Shown here piece after piece: positions 21,623-30,681 of a DNA stretch of 39,097 nt. The notes below the pieces were generated by a model. The model did not search any database. It was given only the letters and a program-made list of their open reading frames with translations, and was not told the DNA's origin. Positions within the stretch are counted from its first letter, which is position 1, and each line of letters begins with the position of its first letter. The stretch comes from Verrucomicrobiaceae bacterium (GTDB lineage: Bacteria > Verrucomicrobiota > Verrucomicrobiia > Verrucomicrobiales > Akkermansiaceae). The position numbers were made by a program, and so were the translations under genes. Location: positions 1 to 39,097 of the forward strand of contig JAIXQH010000016.1 in NCBI GenBank assembly GCA_027484055.1, read 5' to 3'.

Positions 21623-24328
21623 CTATGCCTCACCCTTCCCCACTTCCCCACGTTGCCGGAAAAGCTCCGGCTTCACTACGGCGGCTAATACTTCATCCGT
21701 GCCGGAAAACGACTCGCCGAGGAACTCGCGGAGCTTGGGAATCCATACCAGCGGGTCTGACACCAGGGCGGGGAAATCCACTTCCAGCAGCTCGATGCGC
21801 GGGCTTTGCCGCAGGGTGGCGAGTAGATGCGCGACGTGCGTTTCCTGGGTGGCGATGAGGTGCGCTTTCTCGGACTTCGGCAGCATGCCTTGGTTGGCGA
21901 GCATCCGCCATTGCGAATCGACGACTTGCGCCACGGGGCGGCGCATGAAGAGGATCTTGAAACGATGCTTCGGCGGAAGGTGCGGCAGCAGTGCGGAAAT
22001 GATCTTGATCACCTTGCCCTCGGCTTGCTCGATGATGCGTGGGTTTTTCGCCAAGGATTTGATCTCCTCCCATTCCCAGTAGCCTTCCTGGTTGTCGTCA
22101 TCGGCGGTGCGTTTGCCATCGTGCATCAGCTCCATGCCGGCGGCGCGGAGCAGTTGCATCATCAGGCTGGTGCCGGAGCGAGGTAGGCCGGAAACGAGGG
22201 TGAATTCCATCGGCTGGATGGCGGCTTCTTCTGCGGCTTTGGCAGCGGCGGCCTCGCGGCGGCGTTGGCGTTCGGCTTGGCGGGTGATGGCTCGCTCGGT
22301 GGCATCGGCGCGCAGGCTGGCGAGGCGTTTGGTTTCTTCGCTTTGGTTGATGTAGCGCAGCACGCGGGAGCGGGTCTCGCAGACTTCGGCTTCGGCGTTG
22401 TCGCCCAGGGCGCGATAGGCCTGCGCAAGGTGTCGGTAGGCGAGGCCGTTCTTGGGGTTGAATTGGAGGTTGTTGCGCAGCGCATGGATGGCGGCAGTCC
22501 AGTTGTTCTGCTGAAACAGCGCGATGCCGAGCAGGAAGTGCCCGCGTGGGTTGGCGAAGTCCAGCCCGGTGGCGGCGAGCGCGGCTTCTGCGGCTTGCTC
22601 CGGCTGGCGGTGGTGGAGGAAATAGCGTGCCAGGGTCAGGTGGGCGTGAGCGCTGCCGGGATCGATCTCCAGCGTGCGTTCGGCGGTCGTTTTCGCTTTC
22701 TCCCATTCGCGCACGGCGAGGTAGGCATCGGCCAGGCGATGGAGTAGCTGGGTGTTGTCCGGGTCTTTGGCGCGGACGATGTCAAAATGGGCGAGCGCCT
22801 CGGCGTGCTTGCCGCGTTCCAGCTCGATGCCGCCCATCAGCAGGCTCGCATTGACGCTGTGGCCAAAGCCTTCCAAGCACACTTGCAAGGTTTCCTCCGC
22901 TTCATCCAGCAGGCCGAGCTGGAATTGGCAGCGGGCGAGCAGTTGCGCGTAGTCGGTGCGCTCGGGATAGGCGCTGAAACAATCTTCCAGCAAGGGCAGC
23001 GCGAGATCGTATTTGCCGCCGTAGAGGCAGGCACGGGCGAGGTTCCATTTGTTTTCGCGATTGGTCTCGTCCGCCGCTTCGGTGGGATCGGCGGAGACGG
23101 CATCGATGTAGCCGAGGGCGACGAATTGATCGAGCAAGGCCTGGCTTTCTTCCTCGGTGAGCGAGCCACGGGAGGAACTGCGGCTTTCGCCTGTTTCCCA
23201 TGTCGGAATGGTGGCAATAGGGCGGCGCTCGGCGAAACTTTCCGTCAGCACGCGGCCTTCCATGTCCTCGCCCACGGGCAGGCCGAAGTAGTGCAGCACG
23301 GTGGGCGCGATGTCCAGCAAGCGCGCGCCGTGGACGATTTCATTAGCGGCAAATCCCGGCCCGTTGGCGAGGAAGATGCCTTGCTCGCGGTGCCAGACGG
23401 TGATTCCCGCAGGCACACGCGGTGTGAACTTGGGCCGCAGGTGATCGCTGTGGAAGCCGTGGTCGGACACCAGCACCACGGCGGTGTCCGGGCCGGCGAG
23501 CTGGATGAGGCGCTGGAGCATCATATCGTGCGCCCGGTAGGTGCTGCGGACGACGTGTTGGTAGAGTTGAAAATCATCCTCGGGGATGCCCGCCATTTTC
23601 GGCGGATGGTAGTGCATGAAAAAGTGCGAGATTTCATCGATGGCGCGGAAATACACCGCCATGAAGTCCCATTCGGGATCACTCTGCATCAAGTGGCAGG
23701 CGGCGGCTTGCACGGAGAAGGCCTCGGCAAGTTTCTCGGCGAGTTGTTGCAGGCGGCGGTCGCGCTGCTGATCCACCTTGTGCCCTTCCGGCACGAAGGA
23801 GCGGATGATCTCCTCCTGCATGTCGGCAGGTAGGATGCGGCGGTCATTGAGCTCGGCAGCCAGCTCGGGCGGCCAGTAGGTGCCGGGCATCGGTTCTGGC
23901 CACTCGGAGGGGTCCGCATCGGCACTTACGCCTTTGATGTGGCCATACATGTTGGAAACCATTTTACCATTCAGTCCCTGCTCGCCCTGCGTGGCGAACC
24001 AGCTCACCACGTGGCTGCGCAGGCCATGCTCGCCGAGCATTTCCCATAGCGTCTTGCACTGCCGCGTGGCCGCAGAAACAGGAACGATGCCCCCACTCAC
24101 CGGATCCACCTCGGTGAAACCTTTCACCCCATGGTGATAGGCCATCTTCCCGGTGGCGATGGAAGTCCACAGCATGGGCGAGAGCTGTGGCTCCAGGGTG
24201 GCGAGATTCCCGCTCACGCCGCCCTCGATGAGCTGGGACACTCCGGGGAGTTTCCCTTCATCGAGAAGCGGGTGAATCAGTTTCCAATCCGCCGAATCCC
24301 AGCCGATGAGCAGGAGGCGTTTTTTCAT
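21623..24328 (-). CDS. Phosphodiesterase-TPR-sulfotransferase fusion protein
   Basis: Three domains are visible in the 901 residues. Residues 1-370 are a type I phosphodiesterase/nucleotide pyrophosphatase of the alkaline phosphatase superfamily: LIGWDSADW with a metal-binding Asp, LSPMLWTSIATGKMAYHHG around the nucleophile, VLVSDHGFHSDH and LLDIAPTVLHYFG. Residues about 425-680 are TPR repeats (HLTLARYFLHHRQPEQAAEA and similar). Residues about 705-901 are a sulfotransferase with the PAPS-binding P-loop SGLPRSGTSLM (from 713) and FMRRPVAQVVDSQWRML. It could move sulfate groups and hydrolyse phosphodiester or sulfate esters on the same glycan or lipid. No signal peptide is present, so it is probably cytoplasmic. 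Confidence 0.85.
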   Translation of the reverse strand: MKKRLLLIGWDSADWKLIHPLLDEGKLPGVSQLIEGGVSGNLATLEPQLSPMLWTSIATGKMAYHHGVKGFTEVDPVSGGIVPVSAATRQCKTLWEMLGEHGLRSHVVSWFATQGEQGLNGKMVSNMYGHIKGVSADADPSEWPEPMPGTYWPPELAAELNDRRILPADMQEEIIRSFVPEGHKVDQQRDRRLQQLAEKLAEAFSVQAAACHLMQSDPEWDFMAVYFRAIDEISHFFMHYHPPKMAGIPEDDFQLYQHVVRSTYRAHDMMLQRLIQLAGPDTAVVLVSDHGFHSDHLRPKFTPRVPAGITVWHREQGIFLANGPGFAANEIVHGARLLDIAPTVLHYFGLPVGEDMEGRVLTESFAERRPIATIPTWETGESRSSSRGSLTEEESQALLDQFVALGYIDAVSADPTEAADETNRENKWNLARACLYGGKYDLALPLLEDCFSAYPERTDYAQLLARCQFQLGLLDEAEETLQVCLEGFGHSVNASLLMGGIELERGKHAEALAHFDIVRAKDPDNTQLLHRLADAYLAVREWEKAKTTAERTLEIDPGSAHAHLTLARYFLHHRQPEQAAEAALAATGLDFANPRGHFLLGIALFQQNNWTAAIHALRNNLQFNPKNGLAYRHLAQAYRALGDNAEAEVCETRSRVLRYINQSEETKRLASLRADATERAITRQAERQRRREAAAAKAAEEAAIQPMEFTLVSGLPRSGTSLMMQLLRAAGMELMHDGKRTADDDNQEGYWEWEEIKSLAKNPRIIEQAEGKVIKIISALLPHLPPKHRFKILFMRRPVAQVVDSQWRMLANQGMLPKSEKAHLIATQETHVAHLLATLRQSPRIELLEVDFPALVSDPLVWIPKLREFLGESFSGTDEVLAAVVKPELFRQRGEVGKGEA

Positions 24329-24337
24329 ATCGTCACA

Positions 24338-24961
24338 TTACGCCGCCTGCTTGCGGCGGCGGATCATGGCACCAGCAGCCAGCGCGCCGAGAGAAAGCAT
24401 GGCGGTGGATGGCTCGGGCACGGCACCGGCAGCAATGCCGACACCGATTTGGTCTTCGTAAGCACCGCTGAGGATTTGGAAGGTGTCCGTGGCAGATGTC
24501 CAAGTCACTTCAAAGTAGCCGTATTTGCCGTTGTCACTGCGGAAACCGATGAAGGAACCCGGACCAAAATCGGGGGCTGTATAGCCACCATATCTAAATA
24601 CTGAATCGCTCGCAAAGGAAGAGAGGAAGCTGGCGGAGGAATCAATGGTTGCCCCCGTAGAGAATTTCGTCGGAGTAGCGATTGCACCAGCTGTTGCGAA
24701 ATACATGCCAGAGTCGGCATCAAGCCCCCTGACAAAGGAGTTATTATAAATCTCCATCTGGCCCGTAATCCCGGGACTGAGTGAGGATAATTGGAATGTC
24801 CCAAAGTTTCCACTGGTAATCCCTCCATTAACTCCAGAGATTGAAGAGATGTCGATTGTAACAATCGCCGCACTAGCGGTGCTAGCAAGAGTGCCGCAAG
24901 AAACTGCGGCCGTGAGATATCCGCCGAGGCGGCTTGTTGTTGTCTTGTTTTGTAATTTCAT
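24338..24961 (-). CDS. PEP-CTERM sorting-signal protein 1
   Basis: The 207-residue protein begins with an Ala-rich signal peptide (MKLQNKTTTSRLGGYLTAAV) ending near ASA, and finishes with the PEP-CTERM signal: VPEPSTAMLSLGALAAGAMI followed by RRRKQ. PEP-CTERM proteins are exported, cut and attached by exosortase at the cell envelope, often with exopolysaccharide. The mature part is Ser/Gly/Thr-rich with predicted strands. The start is taken at 24961 to match the paralogue next door; an in-frame upstream ATG at 24976 exists. No exosortase gene is in the window. Confidence 0.9.
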   Translation of the reverse strand: MKLQNKTTTSRLGGYLTAAVSCGTLASTASAAIVTIDISSISGVNGGITSGNFGTFQLSSLSPGITGQMEIYNNSFVRGLDADSGMYFATAGAIATPTKFSTGATIDSSASFLSSFASDSVFRYGGYTAPDFGPGSFIGFRSDNGKYGYFEVTWTSATDTFQILSGAYEDQIGVGIAAGAVPEPSTAMLSLGALAAGAMIRRRKQAA

Positions 24962-25026
24962 ACTTTTATTTATCATTTTGTGTGTTGTGATCTTGTGGTC
25001 GTTTTGTTGTATCGGGGAAAATGTTC

Positions 25027-25671
25027 TTACGCCATCTGCTTGCGGCGGCGGATGAAGGCACCGGCAGCCAGCGCACCGAGGGAAAGCACGGCGGTGGAGG
25101 GTTCGGGGACGGCACCGGCGAGGAGATCCTCACCAGCGGTCGCCACGGCACCACCGTTGTATTGGAACAGGCCGGTCGTGGAGTTAAAAGCAACATCCAG
25201 CCAGCCCTTGTTGCCGAGTGGCGTGATGAACCCGATGAAGCCGGATACATCGCCAACGAAGTCATTTTGTGGAGTGCCATTATTGACTATGCTGGCAAAG
25301 CTAGGGAAGTCTCCCGCATTGTTGGCGAAAATGGTATCCCCAAGGTTAAGGAGGCTGACGCTTGGATAAGTGTAGAAACCAGAGGTGAGCGTTCCTGAGC
25401 CAGTGAACCGAGCCAAGTAACCCATGTTACTAAAACTTAGATCCAAAAAGTTAGAACCGGGCTCTGAGTCGATTTTCAGCAATGAAGTATCTGGTAATGT
25501 TATACTGATCGTGGGCTGATCGCCATCATCCACTGTCCCTTCAATGAACGAGCCACTGTTTGAGAAGGTAACGATCGCAGCACTGGCGGTTCTGGCGAGA
25601 GTGCCGACAGTGACGGCGGCGGTGAGGTAGCCGCCGAGGCGGTTGCTTGTTGTCTTGTTTTGTAACTTCAT
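25027..25671 (-). CDS. PEP-CTERM sorting-signal protein 2 (paralogue)
   Basis: The 214-residue protein has nearly the same signal peptide (MKLQNKTTSNRLGGYLTAAV) and the same tail (VPEPSTAVLSLGALAAGAFI, RRRKQMA) as the gene immediately downstream. Its mature part (DTSLLKIDSEPGSNFLDLSF) has diverged almost beyond recognition. The exported middle is thus what varies. It is 65 bp upstream of its paralogue in the same direction, suggesting tandem duplication. Confidence 0.9.
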   Translation of the reverse strand: MKLQNKTTSNRLGGYLTAAVTVGTLARTASAAIVTFSNSGSFIEGTVDDGDQPTISITLPDTSLLKIDSEPGSNFLDLSFSNMGYLARFTGSGTLTSGFYTYPSVSLLNLGDTIFANNAGDFPSFASIVNNGTPQNDFVGDVSGFIGFITPLGNKGWLDVAFNSTTGLFQYNGGAVATAGEDLLAGAVPEPSTAVLSLGALAAGAFIRRRKQMA

Positions 25672-25684
25672 TGTTATCTGCGAT

Positions 25685-26620
25685 TTATGCTTTTGTTGAG
25701 GTAGGGAGAATGGTGTGGGTGTAACGCGAGAGCTTGGCGGCGGGATGGTGGGGGAGGGATTCTAGCAAGGTGGCGAGTGACGCGGGAGAATCGCCATCAT
25801 CAAAGTGGAAGCTGAGGGTGGTGGGTTCCGGCAGATGATCATGGGCTTGCAGGGCGTGGTGGAGAAGAGCATGGCAGGCAGATGGCATACCAAAAAGCGC
25901 AGCGATGGTGAGGTGGCCGTGGGCGTGCTGGGCAAGGCAGACGGCGGTGGGTTCGCCATCGGTAAGGATGACGCCGGAGCAGCGCGGATCAAAGAGGCTG
26001 GGGCTAGTGGTGGCGGCGGTGTGGAAGCCGTGAGCCAGTTCGGACGGGCGCAGGGACGGGCCGCAGAGTAGGGAACGGAGCGCCGGGAAATGACTCGGAA
26101 CGGGCGAAACAATCTGCGGCGCGACCGTCGATCCGAGATTTTCACGGAGTGCGGCACGCCAAGCGGCGGCATCCGCAGAGTGATACGAGCGGCTTGTGGT
26201 GGCCACATAGCCCACGCTTTCCAAGATGGCGGCGGTAGGGTGGCCGGCGGGTAGCCACTCCGCTGAGGTCATGGTGGCGAGGGCGGGTTCTTGTCCGGCC
26301 ACATGCGCGGTGAGTGCCTTGAGAAACGTCGTCACCTCCGCACCCAAGGCGGGCAGGGCTGACCATTTGAACTCCGCCGTGAGGGTCTTATCCGTTTCTA
26401 CAAGCGTTTTCCAGAAGGCCACGGCCATCAAACGCTCCACGGGTAGCTCGCGCACCGCCACGAAGCAGTGCATCGCGCCTTCGCCTTCTCGCACCGCATC
26501 CGGCTGGCATAGCGAGGCCGCTCGGCCGAGTTCATCTGGCTCGGCAGGGCGAAATAGGCAGGGTGCTGCGGTGGCGTGAGCTTCCGGGGAAACTAGGTGC
26601 CCAGAACCATCAACGGGCAT
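25685..26620 (-). CDS. GNAT-like acetyltransferase, probably two domains
   Basis: The 311-residue protein starts at the ATG at 26620 (MPVDGSGHLVSPE), within the end of the upstream small gene; a longer frame reaches 26791 but its extra 57 residues are low-complexity. The first half has GNAT-like traits (RPAEPDELGRAASL, HPTAAILESVGYVATTS near its end). The second half repeats a GNAT-like strand-helix (GVILTDGEPTAVCLAQ, CHALLHHALQAH). The acetyl-CoA loop (Q/RxxGxG/A) is not clear in either half, so activity is unproven. Confidence 0.45.
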   Translation of the reverse strand: MPVDGSGHLVSPEAHATAAPCLFRPAEPDELGRAASLCQPDAVREGEGAMHCFVAVRELPVERLMAVAFWKTLVETDKTLTAEFKWSALPALGAEVTTFLKALTAHVAGQEPALATMTSAEWLPAGHPTAAILESVGYVATTSRSYHSADAAAWRAALRENLGSTVAPQIVSPVPSHFPALRSLLCGPSLRPSELAHGFHTAATTSPSLFDPRCSGVILTDGEPTAVCLAQHAHGHLTIAALFGMPSACHALLHHALQAHDHLPEPTTLSFHFDDGDSPASLATLLESLPHHPAAKLSRYTHTILPTSTKA

Positions 26621-26819
26621 CGGGAGTCGGTCGGGCTGGGGTTTTGGAATTGGGCTTGCGGCGGGGGCGCTCCACCCGTGCGGCGGTTTTCCACTGGGCG
26701 AGGATGGCGAACTGCGGGATAGCGCGGGAAGTGGTAGCGAGGGCACTCCCGTGCTGGGTGCTAAAACCGACGATGCGCTGGAAGGCAGCATAGGGGTTGC
26801 GAGTCATTTCGTGATTCAT
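26610..26819 (-). CDS. Small hypothetical protein overlapping the GNAT-like gene
   Basis: The 69-residue frame begins MNHEMTRNPYAAFQRIVGFS; an alternative ATG lies at 26807. The N-terminal half looks ordered and the tail is Arg/Pro/Lys-rich. It overlaps the start of the next gene by 11 nt in another frame, a normal coupling arrangement. It could also be the N-terminal piece of one longer protein split by a frameshift. No homology is recognised. Confidence 0.45.
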   Translation of the reverse strand: MNHEMTRNPYAAFQRIVGFSTQHGSALATTSRAIPQFAILAQWKTAARVERPRRKPNSKTPARPTPDAR

Positions 26820-27064
26820 CGTTTCGGAGGTGTGAAATAGATGCCAGAGGCGTGAATGATTTTTTGACTCCTTCTAGTTAGCAGAAGCAGCATTCTGCAC
26901 AATCCTTTAATACACCTGCACTACAGTTGGGGACGCTAAGTGCTGGAGGTCGTGTTCTAAGAAGACGAAAATGAAGAGGCGTTTACCGTGTTTTTTTCGG
27001 TCGGAGGGACTGGGCGCGGCTTTCACCCTTTACTTCAGAGGGGGAGGGTTTTCTTATCATCCCG

Positions 27065-29497
27065 ATGCATAAAGTCGGTGCTTGGTTGGTTTTTCCGTGG
27101 CTCATTCTTCCTCTCATGGCGGAGGAGCTGCCCTCTGGGGTCGACACGATTACGCCGGTGCCCCCGCCAGAGATCGCCTTGGGGGGGCTCGGGCCTGGGG
27201 CGGAAGCGCTGCCAGATCAGTTGAAAATCGACAATTTCGGCGGCGGTTCGCAGACCTTTACCCAAGACAGTGTGGTCTTCGCCGGGCCGGGCATCAAAAT
27301 CACCGGGGACAACGGCATGGAGATCTTCGCCGATCGCGTGGTGGTGGACCGCAAGGCGGCAAGCGCGACGCTGGAGGGGAATGTGAGCGTGTATCAGGGA
27401 AATGTGCTCCAACGCGGGCAGCGGGCGGTGTATTTCTATGAGCGTAAGTTTCTGGATGCGAGTGGCTTAAGGGTTTCATTAGACCCGATTTTATTAGAAG
27501 CTGGCAAGTTCACCGTGGAGGAGCGGAACGGGAAAAAAGTTTATGTCGGGGAGGACGCTGGCATCACCACCGACGACCAAGAAACCCCAGACTACTGGGT
27601 CCGGGCAAAGAAAACCACCATCGTCCCCGGCGAGAAAATTGTTTTCAACGACCTACGACTCTACGCGGGAGATGTGCCGGTGTTCTGGCTGCCCTACTTC
27701 AGCCATCCCCTCGATGCCCAATTGGGTTACCATTTCCTCCCAGGATCCCGCTCGAATTGGGGGCCATTCTTGCTCAATACCTACGGCACCATGCTGGGTG
27801 GGAAAATCAATCCCGTGACCGGTGAAAATGAGGACGCATGGTTGCTTGCCCGCTGGCGCTTTGACCTCCGCGCGTCACGTGGCGTTGGGGTGGGCGTGGA
27901 CTTGGTGGACAGGAAGGCTGACAATTCCGACGAAATCAGCGGCTTGAGTCTCTACTACCTCTACGACACCGACCCACAAAACACTCGCTCCGGGATTTCT
28001 CGCGGACCACTCGATGCGGACCGCTACCGGATCGAGTTGAAGCAGCGCTTTAAGCTGGATCTACCGGATCAGGCGGACTGGAGAATCGACTCGAATCTAA
28101 CCCTGCTGAGCGACCAGCACTTTCTTGAAGACTTCGACATCGCCAAATACCGGACCGATCCTGCGCCCGACAACACCTTGGGCATTTACCGTCGGGATGA
28201 CGCATCCCTGCTCTCACTTTATGGACGCTTCCGCATCAATGATTTCTATCGCTCAGACACCCGCTCGCCGGAGCTTTCCTTCGATCAAGCCGCTGCGCCG
28301 CTTTTCGGCCTTCCGCTGATCCATGAGGGAAATACGTCACTGGGGATCATCGGGGAAAATGCAGCGGATCCCACGCGTAAGATGATCCTAGAGCCTCTCG
28401 TCAGCCTGACCCCAGGGGCGGCGGCTGAGGGTTTTCTCAATCAACTCACGGGATTCGACCGCCAACTCGCGGAGCAAATGATCGCGCTACCCCTGGGAGA
28501 CTCTAGGCGCGACGCGATCCGGACGCAGCTCATCGACTCCAGCTACGCCCGGTTTAATAGTTTCCAACAAGTGTCCCTGCCGCTCACTTTCGGTGACTTC
28601 CTGAGTCTCGTGCCGAATGCCGGTGTCGGCTACACCAGCTACGCTGCGGTGGATGGCCCTATCGACAATCTAGACCGATTGACGCTCCACGCGGGGACTG
28701 AGGCATCAGTGAAATTTTCTAAAGACTTTGGAAATTACCGAAATGCACGCTGGGGGCTGGACGGCTTGAGGCATATCCTACAGCCCTACTCGCAGTGGTC
28801 CGTCCTCACGACGAATGACTTTGAGCCGGGTGATCCACAAGTGGATCGACTCACCCCGACGACTCGCCCACGCCCGCTGGACCCCTCCCGCTTCACGGCG
28901 GTGGATGAGTTGCATAGCTGGAACATCGTCCGGCTGGGGGCGAGGAACCGTCTGATCACGAAGCGGGATAACCAGAGCTACGAATGGCTTTATCTCGACA
29001 CCTACATCAACGCATTTCTGCAAGATCCAGAGGCCCAGCGCAATTACTCAAATCTTTACAATGACTTGCGTTGGCAGCCGCTTCCTTGGATGGGGCTCGA
29101 TGTGCAGACGCAGTTCCCGATCGCCAGCGGTGGTTCAGGATTCAACGAGTTCACCGGGCGTGTGCGGTTCATGCCGACGCAGAACTTCCAGTTCAGCCTA
29201 GGCTACCGAAGTCTGAATAACCACCCGGTATTCATCGACTCGAACCGCATCGATTTCAGCACCTACTTGAACATCTCTGAGGGCTGGGGCATGAGTTCGC
29301 GCCACACTCTGGAGCTGGATGACGGCACCTTGGAAGTTCAGCAATACAGCCTCCACCGGGATCTAGGAAATTGGGTGGCGGGTCTTGGGTTCTCGCACCG
29401 AGACAACCGCGTCGCTACGGAATACGGGGTCTTTTTGAGCCTAACCTTGAAAAATTTACCCGCTGTCTCCTTGCCTTTTCAGCTCGAGACCCAATGA
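27065..29497 (+). CDS. lptD: LPS-assembly protein LptD (OstA/Imp)
   Basis: The 810-residue protein begins with a signal peptide (MHKVGAWLVFPWLILPLMA), cleaved before EELP. It continues with an OstA-type N-domain at about residues 50-125 (IKITGDNGMEIFADRVVVDR, then KAASATLEGNVSVYQG), and has the LptD block WVRAKKTTIVPGEKIVFNDL with VPVFWLPYFSHPLDAQLGYH at the start of the large beta-barrel. The barrel ends with a Gln rather than the usual aromatic residue. LptD inserts lipopolysaccharide into the outer leaflet. The conserved cysteines of proteobacterial LptD are not evident. It precedes the nitroreductase by 7 bp. Confidence 0.85.
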   Translation: MHKVGAWLVFPWLILPLMAEELPSGVDTITPVPPPEIALGGLGPGAEALPDQLKIDNFGGGSQTFTQDSVVFAGPGIKITGDNGMEIFADRVVVDRKAASATLEGNVSVYQGNVLQRGQRAVYFYERKFLDASGLRVSLDPILLEAGKFTVEERNGKKVYVGEDAGITTDDQETPDYWVRAKKTTIVPGEKIVFNDLRLYAGDVPVFWLPYFSHPLDAQLGYHFLPGSRSNWGPFLLNTYGTMLGGKINPVTGENEDAWLLARWRFDLRASRGVGVGVDLVDRKADNSDEISGLSLYYLYDTDPQNTRSGISRGPLDADRYRIELKQRFKLDLPDQADWRIDSNLTLLSDQHFLEDFDIAKYRTDPAPDNTLGIYRRDDASLLSLYGRFRINDFYRSDTRSPELSFDQAAAPLFGLPLIHEGNTSLGIIGENAADPTRKMILEPLVSLTPGAAAEGFLNQLTGFDRQLAEQMIALPLGDSRRDAIRTQLIDSSYARFNSFQQVSLPLTFGDFLSLVPNAGVGYTSYAAVDGPIDNLDRLTLHAGTEASVKFSKDFGNYRNARWGLDGLRHILQPYSQWSVLTTNDFEPGDPQVDRLTPTTRPRPLDPSRFTAVDELHSWNIVRLGARNRLITKRDNQSYEWLYLDTYINAFLQDPEAQRNYSNLYNDLRWQPLPWMGLDVQTQFPIASGGSGFNEFTGRVRFMPTQNFQFSLGYRSLNNHPVFIDSNRIDFSTYLNISEGWGMSSRHTLELDDGTLEVQQYSLHRDLGNWVAGLGFSHRDNRVATEYGVFLSLTLKNLPAVSLPFQLETQ

Positions 29498-29504
29498 TCA
29501 TCGC

Positions 29505-30152
29505 GTGATCACAACCACTCCCGAACAACTCCTTGCCTCCCTCCGCTGGCGCTACGCGACCAAGAAATTTGACCCCACGCAGATCATCTCTTCCGAGGTC
29601 TGGGCGGCACTTGAGCAGTCGCTGGTGCTGACTCCTTCATCATTCGGCCTCCAGCCGTGGAAGTTTCTGGTCATTACCGATCCCGGCGTACGGGCGAATC
29701 TATTGACTCAGTCATGGGGCCAGCCTCAAGTCACCGAAGCATCTCACTACGTCGTGCTCGCTACGCGGACCGACCTTGAAGCCAAAGACATCGAAGACTG
29801 GATTGCCTGCATGGGAGACATCCAGCAGACCCCCGCTGCAAGTCTTGCCGGTTTTAAAGGAGTCATCGAAGGCTTCGTGCAAAGGATGAGCACCGAGACG
29901 CGTGCGGCATGGAATGTGAAGCAGGCCTACATCGCCCTCGGCCAGCTCATGACTTCTGCCGCGCTGCTCGGCGTGGACGCCTGTCCGATGGAGGGCATCA
30001 GCCCAGCGGGCTACGACGAGGTTTTAAAACTGGAGAACTCAGGCTACGCCACGGCGGTCGCTTGTGCCTTGGGCTATCGCTCAGCAGAGGATAAATATGC
30101 GACCATTCCGAAGGCACGCTTTGATGCCTCACGGGTGATCCAGCACATCTGA
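29505..30152 (+). CDS. NAD(P)H-dependent nitroreductase (NfsB-like)
   Basis: The 215-residue protein fits the FMN-dependent nitroreductase family: RWRYATKKFDPT at the start (FMN phosphate contact), TPSSFGLQPWKFLVI near residue 45, WNVKQAYIALGQLM near 135 and SPAGYDEVLKL. These flavoproteins reduce nitroaromatics, quinones or similar acceptors using NAD(P)H; the physiological substrate cannot be told. It likely shares a transcript with lptD. Length and blocks are complete. Confidence 0.9.
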   Translation: MITTTPEQLLASLRWRYATKKFDPTQIISSEVWAALEQSLVLTPSSFGLQPWKFLVITDPGVRANLLTQSWGQPQVTEASHYVVLATRTDLEAKDIEDWIACMGDIQQTPAASLAGFKGVIEGFVQRMSTETRAAWNVKQAYIALGQLMTSAALLGVDACPMEGISPAGYDEVLKLENSGYATAVACALGYRSAEDKYATIPKARFDASRVIQHI

Positions 30153-30169
30153 GGCACTTTCACACCGGC

Positions 30170-30634
30170 TCATTTACCGGAAGCGGCATCTGGCTTAGGT
30201 GGCGTAATCCCAAGGATTTTCCAAACGTCTTGCATGATTCGGTTGGCGATCTCCAAGGATGTTTTCACCTCTTTGTGCGCCCCATCCACCCCGATGTTGA
30301 CGGTTGGAATCGTCCCCGTCGGAGTGGTGAACTCACCGACTTTGACGAATAGACGACTGGCCAGCTCCTCGGCCACGGCGTCGTCAGACTTGAGTTGAAG
30401 CTTGCTAGGCAGGCTTAATTCGCGGCTGATGTTCACAAGCCTCTCTTTTTCGCTCAACGCGGTTTTTAGGTGCTTGATCATTGCGTCCCGCTGCTCAAGG
30501 GGTATTTCTGGATTAATCGGCAGTGGAACCCATACCGGCTCGGCACGATTTTGGCGATACTGCCAATACGTGAACATGCCGCCGCTGAAGACGAGGCCCA
30601 ATACTACGACACCGATGAGGATCCAACGTTGCAT
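30170..30634 (-). CDS. Membrane-anchored hypothetical protein
   Basis: The 154-residue protein has one N-terminal hydrophobic segment (WILIGVVVLGLVFSGGMFTY) followed by a soluble, probably periplasmic domain with charged helices and a strand-rich part (VKVGEFTTPTGTIPTVNI). The segment lacks a clear cleavage site and is read as an anchor. It is divergent from the M16 peptidase, with 47 bp between them, and convergent with the nitroreductase. No family is recognised. Confidence 0.65.
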   Translation of the reverse strand: MQRWILIGVVVLGLVFSGGMFTYWQYRQNRAEPVWVPLPINPEIPLEQRDAMIKHLKTALSEKERLVNISRELSLPSKLQLKSDDAVAEELASRLFVKVGEFTTPTGTIPTVNIGVDGAHKEVKTSLEIANRIMQDVWKILGITPPKPDAASGK

Positions 30635-30681
30635 CGCAAGGATCTATAGATCATTGACCAGTCCATCCAAGCTAGAAATTC

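Noticed and set aside
22787..23833. 348-residue plus-strand frame
   Set aside because: It is a mirror frame of the phosphodiesterase-TPR-sulfotransferase gene. It has no recognisable motif and no initiation site or operon partner.
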